The position numbers and the translations under genes are program-made. A stretch of 64,000 nucleotides of DNA from Desulfobulbaceae bacterium (GTDB lineage Bacteria > Desulfobacterota > Desulfobulbia > Desulfobulbales > Desulfocapsaceae), in the NCBI GenBank assembly GCA_024636345.1, contig JAGXHG010000026.1, positions 49,918 to 113,917 of the forward strand, given 5' to 3'. Under the pieces are notes generated by a model. It was not told the origin of the DNA, did not search any database, and worked only from the letters and a program-made list of their open reading frames with translations. Of the stretch, positions 48,694 to 57,673 are shown one piece after another; the first letter of the stretch is position 1, and the number at the start of each line of letters is the position of its first letter.

Positions 48694-50135
48694 TCGAGCT
48701 CGATCCGAGACTCAATATGGCGCCGGAGCAGATCCGCCACATCCATATCATGGGAATCTGTGGTACCGGCATGGCCGCTCTCGCCGGGATGTTGAAGGCT
48801 TCCGGCTACCAGGTGACCGGTTCTGACAGCGGCGTCTATCCGCCCATGTCTGATTTCCTCAAGGAACAAGGAATTGTAGCTGCCAGCGGTTATGGCCCTC
48901 AGAACCTGGCCCCCCGTCCCGATCTGGTCATTGTCGGCAATGTCATCACCCGCAAGAACCCTGAGGCCCATGAGCTGGCAGAGGCAGCCATCCCCTACCT
49001 CTCCTTTCCCCAGGCTCTTGCCCATTTTTTTATCAGCACCCGCACCTCTCTCGTTGTTGCCGGTACCCACGGCAAGACCACCACTTCTTCGCTGCTGGCC
49101 TCGGCGCTACATCAGGCAGGGCTTGATCCCTCCTTCATGATCGGGGGAATCGTCCGTGAGTTTGATGCCAATTTTCGCCTCGGCCACGGCCCTTATTTTG
49201 TGGTGGAGGGCGACGAATACGATACCGCCTTTTTTGACAAGGGGTCCAAATTTCTCCATTATCGAGCCAAAATTGCCATCATCACCTCAGTTGAATTCGA
49301 TCATGCCGATATCTTCGCCGATCTCGACGCCATCAAACACACCTTCCGTAAATTTGTAGCGGGTCTACCTGCAGACGGTCTTATCGTGGCCCACCTCGAT
49401 GACCCCAACGTTGCAGAGATCGTAGCGGATGCCCCCTGTGAAGTCCAGGGATATGGGTTCAATCCAGAGCTTTCCTGGTCCCTTGCTGATGTCCGCGCCG
49501 AACATGGGATGACCAGGTTCCAGGTCCAGCACGAGGGTGAACACTGGGCAGAACTGACAGTCCGCATGCCTGGCCGCCATAACTGCCTGAACAGCCTGGC
49601 CGTCACCGCTGTCCTGCACCGGCTCGGCCTTGCCCCTGCCCAGATCAACAGTGCACTCAGCACCTTTGGCGGGGTCAAACGACGCCAGGAGGTGCGCGGT
49701 GTGGAGCACGGTATTACCGTCATCGACGATTTTGCTCACCATCCGACAGCGGTACGGGAAACCCTTGCTGCCTTGAAGGATGCCTATGCGGGCCAGCGGC
49801 TGGTAACAGTCTTTGAACCGAGAACCAACTCCTCCCGGAGGGCCATTTTCCAGCAGGATTATGTGAGCGCCTTTGACGCCGCTGACCTGATCCTGATCAG
49901 AAAACCGCTGCCCCTTGACAATGTCCCTGCATACGCCCTTTTTTCATCCACCCAACTGGCCTCTGACCTGCGGGCACGGGGGCTGGACGCCTGCACCTTT
50001 GCTGACACCGACATGATACTGGATCATCTCAAAACCACCCTGAGAGAAGGGGACGTAGTTGCCATCCTCTCCAATGGCGGTTTTGACAATATCCACAACC
50101 GGTTGCTGGAGAGATTAGCAGCCATTACCAAATAA
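48690..50135 (+). CDS. mpl: UDP-N-acetylmuramate:L-alanyl-gamma-D-glutamyl-meso-diaminopimelate ligase
   Basis: HIHIMGICGTGMAALAGMLKASGYQVTGSDSGVYPPMSDFL; VAGTHGKTTTSSLLA; FAHHPTAVRETL. Confidence 0.9.
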   Translation: MIELDPRLNMAPEQIRHIHIMGICGTGMAALAGMLKASGYQVTGSDSGVYPPMSDFLKEQGIVAASGYGPQNLAPRPDLVIVGNVITRKNPEAHELAEAAIPYLSFPQALAHFFISTRTSLVVAGTHGKTTTSSLLASALHQAGLDPSFMIGGIVREFDANFRLGHGPYFVVEGDEYDTAFFDKGSKFLHYRAKIAIITSVEFDHADIFADLDAIKHTFRKFVAGLPADGLIVAHLDDPNVAEIVADAPCEVQGYGFNPELSWSLADVRAEHGMTRFQVQHEGEHWAELTVRMPGRHNCLNSLAVTAVLHRLGLAPAQINSALSTFGGVKRRQEVRGVEHGITVIDDFAHHPTAVRETLAALKDAYAGQRLVTVFEPRTNSSRRAIFQQDYVSAFDAADLILIRKPLPLDNVPAYALFSSTQLASDLRARGLDACTFADTDMILDHLKTTLREGDVVAILSNGGFDNIHNRLLERLAAITK

Positions 50136-50207
50136 CCTTTACCATCCTGGCCATCCACGTCTGACTACCGCAGATACATTTATTAAAAAAATTCAACACA
50201 AGAAACC

Positions 50208-51347
50208 ATGATGAAACTCGCCGTCCTGAAAGAAACAGAAGAAGGGGAAAACCGAGTCGCGCTTATTCCTGACTCGATCAAGCGTCTCTCTAAAAAAGGG
50301 TTTGAAATCCTGGTTGAGTCAGGTGCCGGAAGCGCCGCCGGATACAGCGACCAGGAATACGTCCAATCTGGTGCCACTCTGGTGAGCTCGCCACAGGAAC
50401 TTGCAACACAAGCCGATTGTGTGGTCAAAGTTCGGCCTCCTTCCCTGCAGGAGGCCGAGATGCTGAAAAACGACTCTATCCTCATCGCCATCATCCAATC
50501 GACCCTCAGACATGATCTGGTGAGCAAGCTGACTGAAAAACAGATCACCTCCTTTGGTCTGGATATAATCCCTCGAACCTCCCTGGCCCAATCCATGGAC
50601 GTACTCAGCTCCATGAGTACCATTTCAGGCTACAAGGCCGTGCTGCTGGCAGCCGACACCATCAACCGCTTTTTCCCCATGCTCATGACCGCTGCCGGTA
50701 CCATTGCCCCGGCAAAGGTACTGGTCCTTGGGGCCGGTGTTGCCGGACTCATGGCCTGTGCCACCGCCAAACGTCTGGGTGGTGTCGTGGAGGCCTTTGA
50801 TGTCAGGCCGGAGGTCAAAGATCAAGTGCGCTCGGTGGGTGCAAAATTTGTTGAGGTTCCAGTCAGTGAGGACGGTTCCGGCGGCGGTGGATATGCCAAA
50901 GAGATGTCAGACGAATATAAGCAGAAACAGGCAGAGCTTATCAGCAAACATATTGCCAAGTCGGATGTGGTCATACCCACCGCCCTGATTCCAGGCCGTA
51001 AGGCACCTATCCTCATCACCGAGGAACAGGTGGCAAGCATGAAACCGGGCTCGGTCATCGTTGACCTTGCCGCTGAGATGGGCGGCAACTGCGCCCTGAC
51101 CCAGCCAGGCCAGACCATTATCGCCCATGGGGTAACCATTGTCGGTCACAGCAATCTGCCATCCACCATGTCTTTCCATGCCAGCCAGATGTTTTCCCGG
51201 AATATTGAAAAATTCCTCCTCCATCTCTGTGATGAAAAGGGCTTCAAAATGAACATGGATGATGAAATCACCCGTGGTTCGCTGGTCACCAAAGGCGGCC
51301 AGGTGATCCACGAACTAACCAGCAAACTGATGGCTGACTCGAAATAA
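50208..51347 (+). CDS. pntAA: NAD(P) transhydrogenase subunit alpha (part 1)
   Basis: MKLAVLKETEEGENRVALIPDSIKRL...VLVLGAGVAGLMACATAKRLGGVVEAFDVR. Confidence 0.92.
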   Translation: MMKLAVLKETEEGENRVALIPDSIKRLSKKGFEILVESGAGSAAGYSDQEYVQSGATLVSSPQELATQADCVVKVRPPSLQEAEMLKNDSILIAIIQSTLRHDLVSKLTEKQITSFGLDIIPRTSLAQSMDVLSSMSTISGYKAVLLAADTINRFFPMLMTAAGTIAPAKVLVLGAGVAGLMACATAKRLGGVVEAFDVRPEVKDQVRSVGAKFVEVPVSEDGSGGGGYAKEMSDEYKQKQAELISKHIAKSDVVIPTALIPGRKAPILITEEQVASMKPGSVIVDLAAEMGGNCALTQPGQTIIAHGVTIVGHSNLPSTMSFHASQMFSRNIEKFLLHLCDEKGFKMNMDDEITRGSLVTKGGQVIHELTSKLMADSK

Positions 51348-51365
51348 TAATAGGAGAATTAAAAG

Positions 51366-51650
51366 ATGGATACAGGAACAATCATTATCGGCTTGACCAT
51401 TTTTGTCCTTGCCTGTTTTGCCGGGGCGGAACTCATCGCCAAGGTACCACCGACCCTGCACACCCCCCTGATGTCAGGATCAAATGCCATCTCCGGCATT
51501 GCCATCCTCGGTGCTCTTCTGGCCACGGGATATCCGGAATCATTCAGCTCCGTCTCTGCTCTCGGCTTTCTGGCCGTTATTTTTGCATCCATCAATGTGG
51601 TTGGCGGCTACATGGTCACCCACCGGATGCTGCAGATGTTCAAGAAATAG
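51366..51650 (+). CDS. pntAB: NAD(P) transhydrogenase subunit alpha (part 2, membrane)
   Basis: VPPTLHTPLMSGSNAISGIAILGAL. Confidence 0.92.
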   Translation: MDTGTIIIGLTIFVLACFAGAELIAKVPPTLHTPLMSGSNAISGIAILGALLATGYPESFSSVSALGFLAVIFASINVVGGYMVTHRMLQMFKK

Positions 51651-51796
51651 GAGCGAAAGAGGAATCAAGGATGTTCTAAAAAAGCATTCCCTCGCCAGTT
51701 GCTCTCTTTAAGTTCATAGCAGGCATCCTTCGGCCATTCGATACGTTCATGGCACCGGCTGCTTTCATACAAACCACAGAAAAGTATGTGAACCCC

Positions 51797-53173
51797 ATGT
51801 CTAATCACAGCATCAATTTCATCTATCTTGTATCCGCCACCCTTTTCATGCTCGGCATTAAATATCTGAGCTCTCCCAGGACGGCCAAAAGGGGCAATAT
51901 CCTGTCCATGATCGGCATGGCCGCAGCCATTGGCACGACCATGGCCACCCCTGGACTCCATGGCTTCACTCTAATCATTACCGGTATGATCATCGGCGCG
52001 GTTATCGGAGGCTATACCGCAATCAAAATAAAGATGACCGCCATGCCCGAGATGGTAGCACTGTTCAACGGCTGCGGCGGGGCTGCCTCGGCCCTCGTCG
52101 CCCTTGCTGAGTTTCAGAGTAATACCGGAGGACTTGACTCATTTACCCTGACCACCCTCCTGCTCTCCCTGATCATCGGCGGCCTCACCTTTACCGGTTC
52201 CCTGATGGCCTATGCCAAACTCCAGGGCCTGATTCCTACCCGCCCCGTCACCTATCCGGGACAACAGGTCGTCAATGGTATCATCGTCCTGGCAACAGTG
52301 GCCCTTTCCTGGTTCCTCTTCCAGAATCCCACCAGCATCCTGGCCCTCTCCGGCATCATCATCTTGTCCCTGGGTCTGGGCGTGCTGGCCGTTATTCCAA
52401 TTGGCGGAGCTGACATGCCGGTTATCATCTGCCTGCTTAACTCCTATTCGGGTCTGGCCGTCTCCATGACTGGTTTTGCCTTAAAGAATAACGCCCTGAT
52501 CATTACCGGCTCTCTTGTTGGTGCCTCCGGTATCTTCCTGACCAAGATCATGTGCGATGCCATGAACCGCTCCCTTTCCAATGTCCTGTTTTCCGCCTTT
52601 GGCCAAGTGGTTGAATCCACAGACGACTCTGAAGAAGGTCCGACAGGATCGATGAAGGGATTTGAGGTGGAGGATGTGGCCACAATCCTTACCAATGCCG
52701 GATCACTGATCATTGTCCCTGGATATGGCATGGCCGCAGCCCAGGCCCAGCACGCCACCCGGGAGCTTGGTGACTACCTGGGCGATCAGGGAGTCGAAGT
52801 CCGCTACGCCATCCACCCCGTTGCCGGTCGGATGCCGGGCCACATGAATGTCCTCTTGGCCGAGGCCGATGTCCCCTATGAGCAGCTTTTTGCCCTGGAA
52901 GACATCAACGATGACTTCTCCAGCACCGATGTGGTCCTGGTGATCGGCGCCAACGATGTGGTCAATCCCGCAGCCAAGAGCAACCCCAGCAGCCCCATCT
53001 ACGGCATGCCGGTACTCGACGTGGAAAAGGCCACAACGGTGATTGTCCTCAAACGCTCCATGAGCGTTGGTTTTGCCGGCATTGAAAACGAACTCTTCTA
53101 CAAAGACAACACCATGATGCTCTTTGGGGATGCCAAGTCTTCTCTGCAAAAATTAGTAGCAGCCATGAAATAA
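51797..53173 (+). CDS. pntB: NAD(P) transhydrogenase subunit beta
   Basis: MVALFNGCGGAASALVAL; VIPIGGADMPVIICLLNSYSG; GYGMAAAQAQH; VIGANDVVNPAA. Confidence 0.93.
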   Translation: MSNHSINFIYLVSATLFMLGIKYLSSPRTAKRGNILSMIGMAAAIGTTMATPGLHGFTLIITGMIIGAVIGGYTAIKIKMTAMPEMVALFNGCGGAASALVALAEFQSNTGGLDSFTLTTLLLSLIIGGLTFTGSLMAYAKLQGLIPTRPVTYPGQQVVNGIIVLATVALSWFLFQNPTSILALSGIIILSLGLGVLAVIPIGGADMPVIICLLNSYSGLAVSMTGFALKNNALIITGSLVGASGIFLTKIMCDAMNRSLSNVLFSAFGQVVESTDDSEEGPTGSMKGFEVEDVATILTNAGSLIIVPGYGMAAAQAQHATRELGDYLGDQGVEVRYAIHPVAGRMPGHMNVLLAEADVPYEQLFALEDINDDFSSTDVVLVIGANDVVNPAAKSNPSSPIYGMPVLDVEKATTVIVLKRSMSVGFAGIENELFYKDNTMMLFGDAKSSLQKLVAAMK

Positions 53174-53194
53174 TTCCAATCACAGCATACCCAG

Positions 53195-54280
53195 TTGGAA
53201 CAGTTTACACCTCCCGCAAGTTTGCGGCATCGTATAGCGGCCCTTGTTACAACAAAGGCCGCCATGCAAAGCGGAGACCGTGTCATGGTTGCGGTCTCCG
53301 GAGGCCCGGACTCCGTGGCCCTGCTCCATATCCTCTGTTCCTCCCTGCCGCAGGTCCGATTTGTTGCCGTCTATGTCGACCACGGCCTGAGACCCGCTGA
53401 AACCGGTGCGGAGATCGAACTGGTGCAGGCCTTGGCTCATCAGCTGAAGGCCGGATTTGAGCGGATCAGCGTCGATGTCAGAAGTACGGCCCAGCAGGAG
53501 AAAAAATCCATTGAAGAGACCGCCCGCACCCTGCGTTACAGGGAGCTGGAGACAATGCGCCAAAAATACCAGGGGACAGCCATTGCCGTGGCCCATACCG
53601 CCGATGACCAGGCCGAGGAGCTCCTGATCCGCCTCATCCGCGGCAGCGGCCGAAAAGGACTGTCCGGGATGCAGTTCAAAAACGGTTGGATCATCCGGCC
53701 GCTCCTGCACGAAAGCAAGAAGACCCTGCTCCACTATCTGCAAACCGAAAAGATCCCTTTCGCCATCGACAGTTCCAACCTCGAACGCACCTATCTTCGG
53801 AACAGGGTGCGGCTCGATCTCCTCCCCTATCTGCAAGATCATTTTAACAAATCCATCCGCCAGACCCTGCTCCAGACCGCTCAGATTCTTGAAGATGAAG
53901 AGGTATTGTTGGAAGAGATCGCTGACAAGGCCTGGCAAGAGGTGGCCCATGTGATCACCATTGAACCGGTCCCCCCTGAGGCACCCTCCCATATCATCCG
54001 AATAGACACAATAGAGTTTTGCAAGTGCCACCCGGCTCTGCAGCGACGCATCCTCGAAAAATGCTGCTGGCAGATGGAGGCCAGACCCCAATTTCGGCAG
54101 ATAGCGCTGCTGCTCGACTTGGTGCATACGGGCCAGACAGGGGCTCAGATCCATCTGAGCAGAGGGTTACGGGCGCAGAAGAGACGTGGGGAGGTGATCT
54201 TCACTTATCCGGCTGGCAAATGCAGCTACAGAGGAGGGATGACCGGGGAAGGTAACAATGATGCCGTAAAATCAGAGTGA
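53195..54280 (+). CDS. tilS: tRNA(Ile)-lysidine synthase
   Basis: VMVAVSGGPDSVALLHIL PP-loop; VAHTADDQAEELLIRLIRGSG. Confidence 0.9.
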   Translation: MEQFTPPASLRHRIAALVTTKAAMQSGDRVMVAVSGGPDSVALLHILCSSLPQVRFVAVYVDHGLRPAETGAEIELVQALAHQLKAGFERISVDVRSTAQQEKKSIEETARTLRYRELETMRQKYQGTAIAVAHTADDQAEELLIRLIRGSGRKGLSGMQFKNGWIIRPLLHESKKTLLHYLQTEKIPFAIDSSNLERTYLRNRVRLDLLPYLQDHFNKSIRQTLLQTAQILEDEEVLLEEIADKAWQEVAHVITIEPVPPEAPSHIIRIDTIEFCKCHPALQRRILEKCCWQMEARPQFRQIALLLDLVHTGQTGAQIHLSRGLRAQKRRGEVIFTYPAGKCSYRGGMTGEGNNDAVKSE

Positions 54281-54979
54281 GATAGCGAATTCCCAACCCA
54301 TTTCAATGGCCAGCCACTGTGGGAAAAGCATATTTGACCGTGAGAAGTCCAGGCCGGCATTTTCAATCTGATTCCTTATGACCATGACAAACGGACTTAC
54401 CGCCGTCACAACCGACTTGAGCACTACCGGAGCATCTTCTGTAGATTCCGGATCGTTTACTGCACAGCAGCAGCGGGGATGCGAAGAGACGAAATGCGTT
54501 CGACAGACAACCGGTCTCACCGGATAGACACTGCATGTGCTATTTACCAGCATAGGGCAGCAATGGTCGTAGTTGGAAAGATCTGTCTGCTCGGTGATGA
54601 TGGCCGAGGGCCTGCCCGGCCTGGAATTATCCCATTCATGCCATTGATGCGTTCGTATCCGCAGATCGGCTATCTGGGCTGCTGACCATTCCCGCCTGAT
54701 ATAGTGGGCCAGGGTCTGGGCCTCGGAAATATTCATCACGATATGATAGCGGCAGCAGTGATCACAGCCCGGCTGACAACTTGGAGATATCCCCTCTTCA
54801 TTGAGCAGCCGATCCAGTTCACTTGCAACCGCTGCATCCACTAAAGGATAAACAGCGTTGGCCAGGTTCTCTTGCACGGCAAGAGGGATATCGGCTCCGG
54901 ACTCTTGAGGAGTCGTAGCAAAATTACACTTTTCAAGCAAATGGTTCCTTCTCCTTTTCTCGACAGAAACTTCAGCCAT
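54272..54979 (-). CDS. YkgJ-like CxxCxxCC zinc/iron-chelating domain protein
   Basis: PSCQPGCDHCCRYHIVMNISEAQTLAHYI; later Cys-rich CPMLVNSTCSVYPVRPVVCRTH. Confidence 0.8.
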   Translation of the reverse strand: MAEVSVEKRRRNHLLEKCNFATTPQESGADIPLAVQENLANAVYPLVDAAVASELDRLLNEEGISPSCQPGCDHCCRYHIVMNISEAQTLAHYIRREWSAAQIADLRIRTHQWHEWDNSRPGRPSAIITEQTDLSNYDHCCPMLVNSTCSVYPVRPVVCRTHFVSSHPRCCCAVNDPESTEDAPVVLKSVVTAVSPFVMVIRNQIENAGLDFSRSNMLFPQWLAIEMGWEFAISL

Positions 54980-55081
54980 AGAACATGCAGGGGAGCACCA
55001 TACTTTAACATGGAGCAAGGCACCATACTTAATTCCCATAATGAAGAGGTGAGCCCTATAATTCCTGAAAAAAGAGGCCCG

Positions 55082-55320
55082 TCAAAGCACCCTTAACAGC
55101 CTCATCATCTTCTCCCGATGACTTCCTGACCAATAGATCTTGTGGCAGCGCCGGCACTGTCGAAAAGAGTGATAATGTTTTTTGGTGAGTGGCTCCAGTT
55201 GGTCAATGATCTGTTCCTTTGCAACTGTCTGCAAGAGCCCATTACAACGCATACATCTGTTCAAGAGCTTCAAGAGTTCTTTAATCCCGAAGAGATGAAC
55301 AACTTCGGCCAACTTTTTTT
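55082..55320 (-). pseudogene. 5'-truncated Mut7-C RNase-domain gene
   Basis: [32 protein letters not shown]...FRQCRRCHKIYWSGSHREKMMRLL is only the C-terminal part of the family; upstream sequence encodes a different gene. Confidence 0.7.
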
Positions 55321-55451
55321 CCGATTACAAGATCCCCCGCTACATCTGGTTTGTAGAGGAGTTCCCCATGACCGTCACCGGTAAGCTCCAGGAGTACAAG
55401 ATGCGGGAACTGGTCGTGGCCCGCCTGCAACAGGACAGGGGCAGCTGTTGA
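55317..55451 (+). pseudogene. C-terminal remnant of an AMP-binding acyl-CoA synthetase
   Basis: Frame from 55317: [44 protein letters not shown], the typical family tail. Confidence 0.75.
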
Positions 55452-55472
55452 GAAGGTTTCCCTTCCTTATTC

Positions 55473-55589
55473 TAAGTTACATTCAATTCAAGACCGAGAA
55501 GACAAGCGAGCGGCGACGAAGCAGTACGGGTAGTACGGTGAGGAGCCGCACAGCGCAGTCGACGAAGGTACTGGTTTGAATGCGACTTA
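55473..55589. repeat. MITE-like element with imperfect terminal inverted repeats
   Basis: TAAGTTACATTCAA...TTGAATGCGACTTA ends (2 mismatches in 14); interior palindromic AGTACGGGTAGTACGG. Confidence 0.6.
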
Positions 55590-55592
55590 AAA

Positions 55593-56393
55593 TTACCTTT
55601 TTTTCTTGCCGGCAAAGATCTCGGGCCGGAGCATCTGCATCCGATCAAAGGCAAAGGGCAGGCTGAGATAGAGGCTGGCCACCATGGAGATCACTAAGCT
55701 GGTGAAGATGCCGATCATGATCATGATCTGGTATTTGATGGCCACCAGCGGAAAGGAACCGCCCAGGATCTGGCCGGTCATCATGCCGGGCAGAGAGACA
55801 ATGCCGATGGTCATCATGGAAGCGATGGTGGGAGCAAGAGAGCTGCGGATCGCCTCCCGCATAAAGGGATGGACCGCCTCCTTGAGGGTGGCCCCCATGA
55901 GTAGATAGGAGAGGAAGGTGCTTTCGCTCTTACGCAGCCCCGAATAAAAGCGTTCCAGGGAAAGGATATTGCCGTTCATGCAGTTGCCGAGCAGCATGCC
56001 TGCCAGGGGAATCATGTAGCGTGCGTCATAGAGAGGGGTCGGCCGGACCACGAGAAAGAGAAAGACACCGAGCACGACAAGGGTGCCGCAGGCCACTCCG
56101 GCCAGCGAGGGCCAGAAGAGTTTTTTTACGGCCAGACCTGCTTTCTTGAGGATGTTCAGGTTGGCGACCACCATGATCACCATGATCCAGAGAATATTGA
56201 GCAGGAGACTGTTGATGGCGAAGATGTACTTGAGGTAGATCCCCACCAGAAAAAGCTGCACGCTCATCCGCACGACGCTTATCAGCACCTCGCGGCCCAG
56301 GCCGAGCTTCAGTCGCTGAAGAAAGTAAAGAGGCAGAAGCAGCAGGAGGTAGAGCAGGGCAAATCTAGCCAGCGGGATGTCAAGGGCTTCCAT
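55593..56393 (-). CDS. fetB: ABC transporter permease, FetB/UPF0014 family (iron export)
   Basis: MEALDIPLARFALLYLLLLLP...MIPLAGMLLGNCMNGNILSLERF...MMTGQILGGSFPLVAIKYQIMIM. Confidence 0.85.
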   Translation of the reverse strand: MEALDIPLARFALLYLLLLLPLYFLQRLKLGLGREVLISVVRMSVQLFLVGIYLKYIFAINSLLLNILWIMVIMVVANLNILKKAGLAVKKLFWPSLAGVACGTLVVLGVFLFLVVRPTPLYDARYMIPLAGMLLGNCMNGNILSLERFYSGLRKSESTFLSYLLMGATLKEAVHPFMREAIRSSLAPTIASMMTIGIVSLPGMMTGQILGGSFPLVAIKYQIMIMIGIFTSLVISMVASLYLSLPFAFDRMQMLRPEIFAGKKKR

Positions 56394-57043
56394 TATTTCT
56401 CCTCCCGGAGGATACCATTCTCGATGATGAAGACCCGGTTGCAACGGCCAATCCACTCCAGGTCGTGGGAGATGGAAAGCACAGTGTGCTCAGATTCCAG
56501 GAGAAAGGTAAAGACTGCATTTTTACTCTCCGCATCAAGTGCCGAGGTGATCTCATCGGCAAGAAAGATCCGCTTGTTGAGCAGGATTGCCCTGGCAATG
56601 ACCAGCCGCTGTTTTTCGCCGCCGGAAAGGGTGGCGCTTTTCTGCCTGAGAATGACGGGATCAAGCAGGAGCCGACCAAGCACCGCCTCGATCTGCGCTG
56701 TTGTCGGTTCCTTGCCGCTGTGGGCCTTGAAGGAGAAGGGCAGCAGCAGATCCTCGGCCGCGGTCTCCTGGCTCACGCTCGGTTCCTGGGGGATGTAGGC
56801 AAGCTCCTGCCGAATCTGGAGGATGTTTTCGGACAGGACTGCAAGGCCGTTGACACGGATAACCCCTTGCGTGATCCGCGCCCCGCCAACCAGGGCCTTG
56901 AGCAAGGTGGTCTTGCCGCTGCCCGATTTACCGCACAAAACTACCTTTTCCCCGGCCATGATGGAAAAAGAGACATCCTGCATCAGTATCCTGCCCTGCA
57001 TACCGATGGTCACCGCATCAAAAGAGATCATATTCTTTCTCAA
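56393..57043 (-). CDS. fetA: ABC transporter ATP-binding protein, FetA-like
   Basis: Walker A GKSGSGKTTLL; LSGGEKQRLVIARAILLNKRIFLADEITSALD. Confidence 0.85.
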   Translation of the reverse strand: MRKNMISFDAVTIGMQGRILMQDVSFSIMAGEKVVLCGKSGSGKTTLLKALVGGARITQGVIRVNGLAVLSENILQIRQELAYIPQEPSVSQETAAEDLLLPFSFKAHSGKEPTTAQIEAVLGRLLLDPVILRQKSATLSGGEKQRLVIARAILLNKRIFLADEITSALDAESKNAVFTFLLESEHTVLSISHDLEWIGRCNRVFIIENGILREEK

Positions 57044-57430
57044 ATTCGAAATCCCAAATCGAAAGGTCCATACAAAAATTCCATCCTCACCCCTTGATCA
57101 CGGCCAGAGGACACAGAGTACCCCTACCTTGGTAATAAGCGCTTCAACCCCTTCTCGTCCCGCCTTGCGCAGTATCTAACAGGTATGATCCCAGATCGAT
57201 TTTTCTTCAATGGTTTTTCTTTTGCTGTTGCCATTACATCCTTCTCCTGTAGTGGTGAGTAATCCCGAACAGAATAAAAGATGGAATTTTATCGAACATA
57301 TTACCCCTGAGACTCGTCGAGCGGCAGGAAGATACTTTACATAAGATACTGAAACAATCTATCTTCAATCTATTTTTCTGTCATTATTTGTTTCTATCAC
57401 CTAAATTCGCCCCTCTCTTTTCTTACAGAA

Positions 57431-57552
57431 GGGATAGTCAGAATATCAGATCCATTTGAGCAGTGGGTTTACGAGCACACAAGACACGTCAGGACGTGAT
57501 CTTCAGCTATCCTGTTAGCAAACGGAGTTACAGAGGAAGGATAATGAGATAA
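57431..57552 (+). pseudogene. Remnant of a tilS 3' end
   Basis: QIHLSSG / frameshift / AHKTRQDVIFSYPVSKRSYRGRIMR* aligns with QIHLSRGLRAQKRRGEVIFTYPAGKCSYRGGM of tilS (54131-54243). Confidence 0.75.
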
Positions 57553-57611
57553 ACTCCCCCCTCTTTATTACAATCTGTGCAAAATACACTTTATTGTGCC
57601 AATAAAACAAA

Positions 57612-57647
57612 AAAAAAGGATGCTCGAAAAAACGAGCATCCTTTTTT
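57612..57647. terminator. Bidirectional Rho-independent terminator
   Basis: aaaaaaGGATGCTCG-aaaaaa-CGAGCATCCtttttt. Confidence 0.85.
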
Positions 57648-57673
57648 GATCTTAGAGACGTAAAAACAACAGC

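Noticed and set aside
54990-55039. Short imperfect direct repeat gcaccatactttaa / gcaccatacttaa at the 5' end of the YkgJ-like ORF
   Set aside because: Too short to infer an element; probably affects only the choice of start codon.
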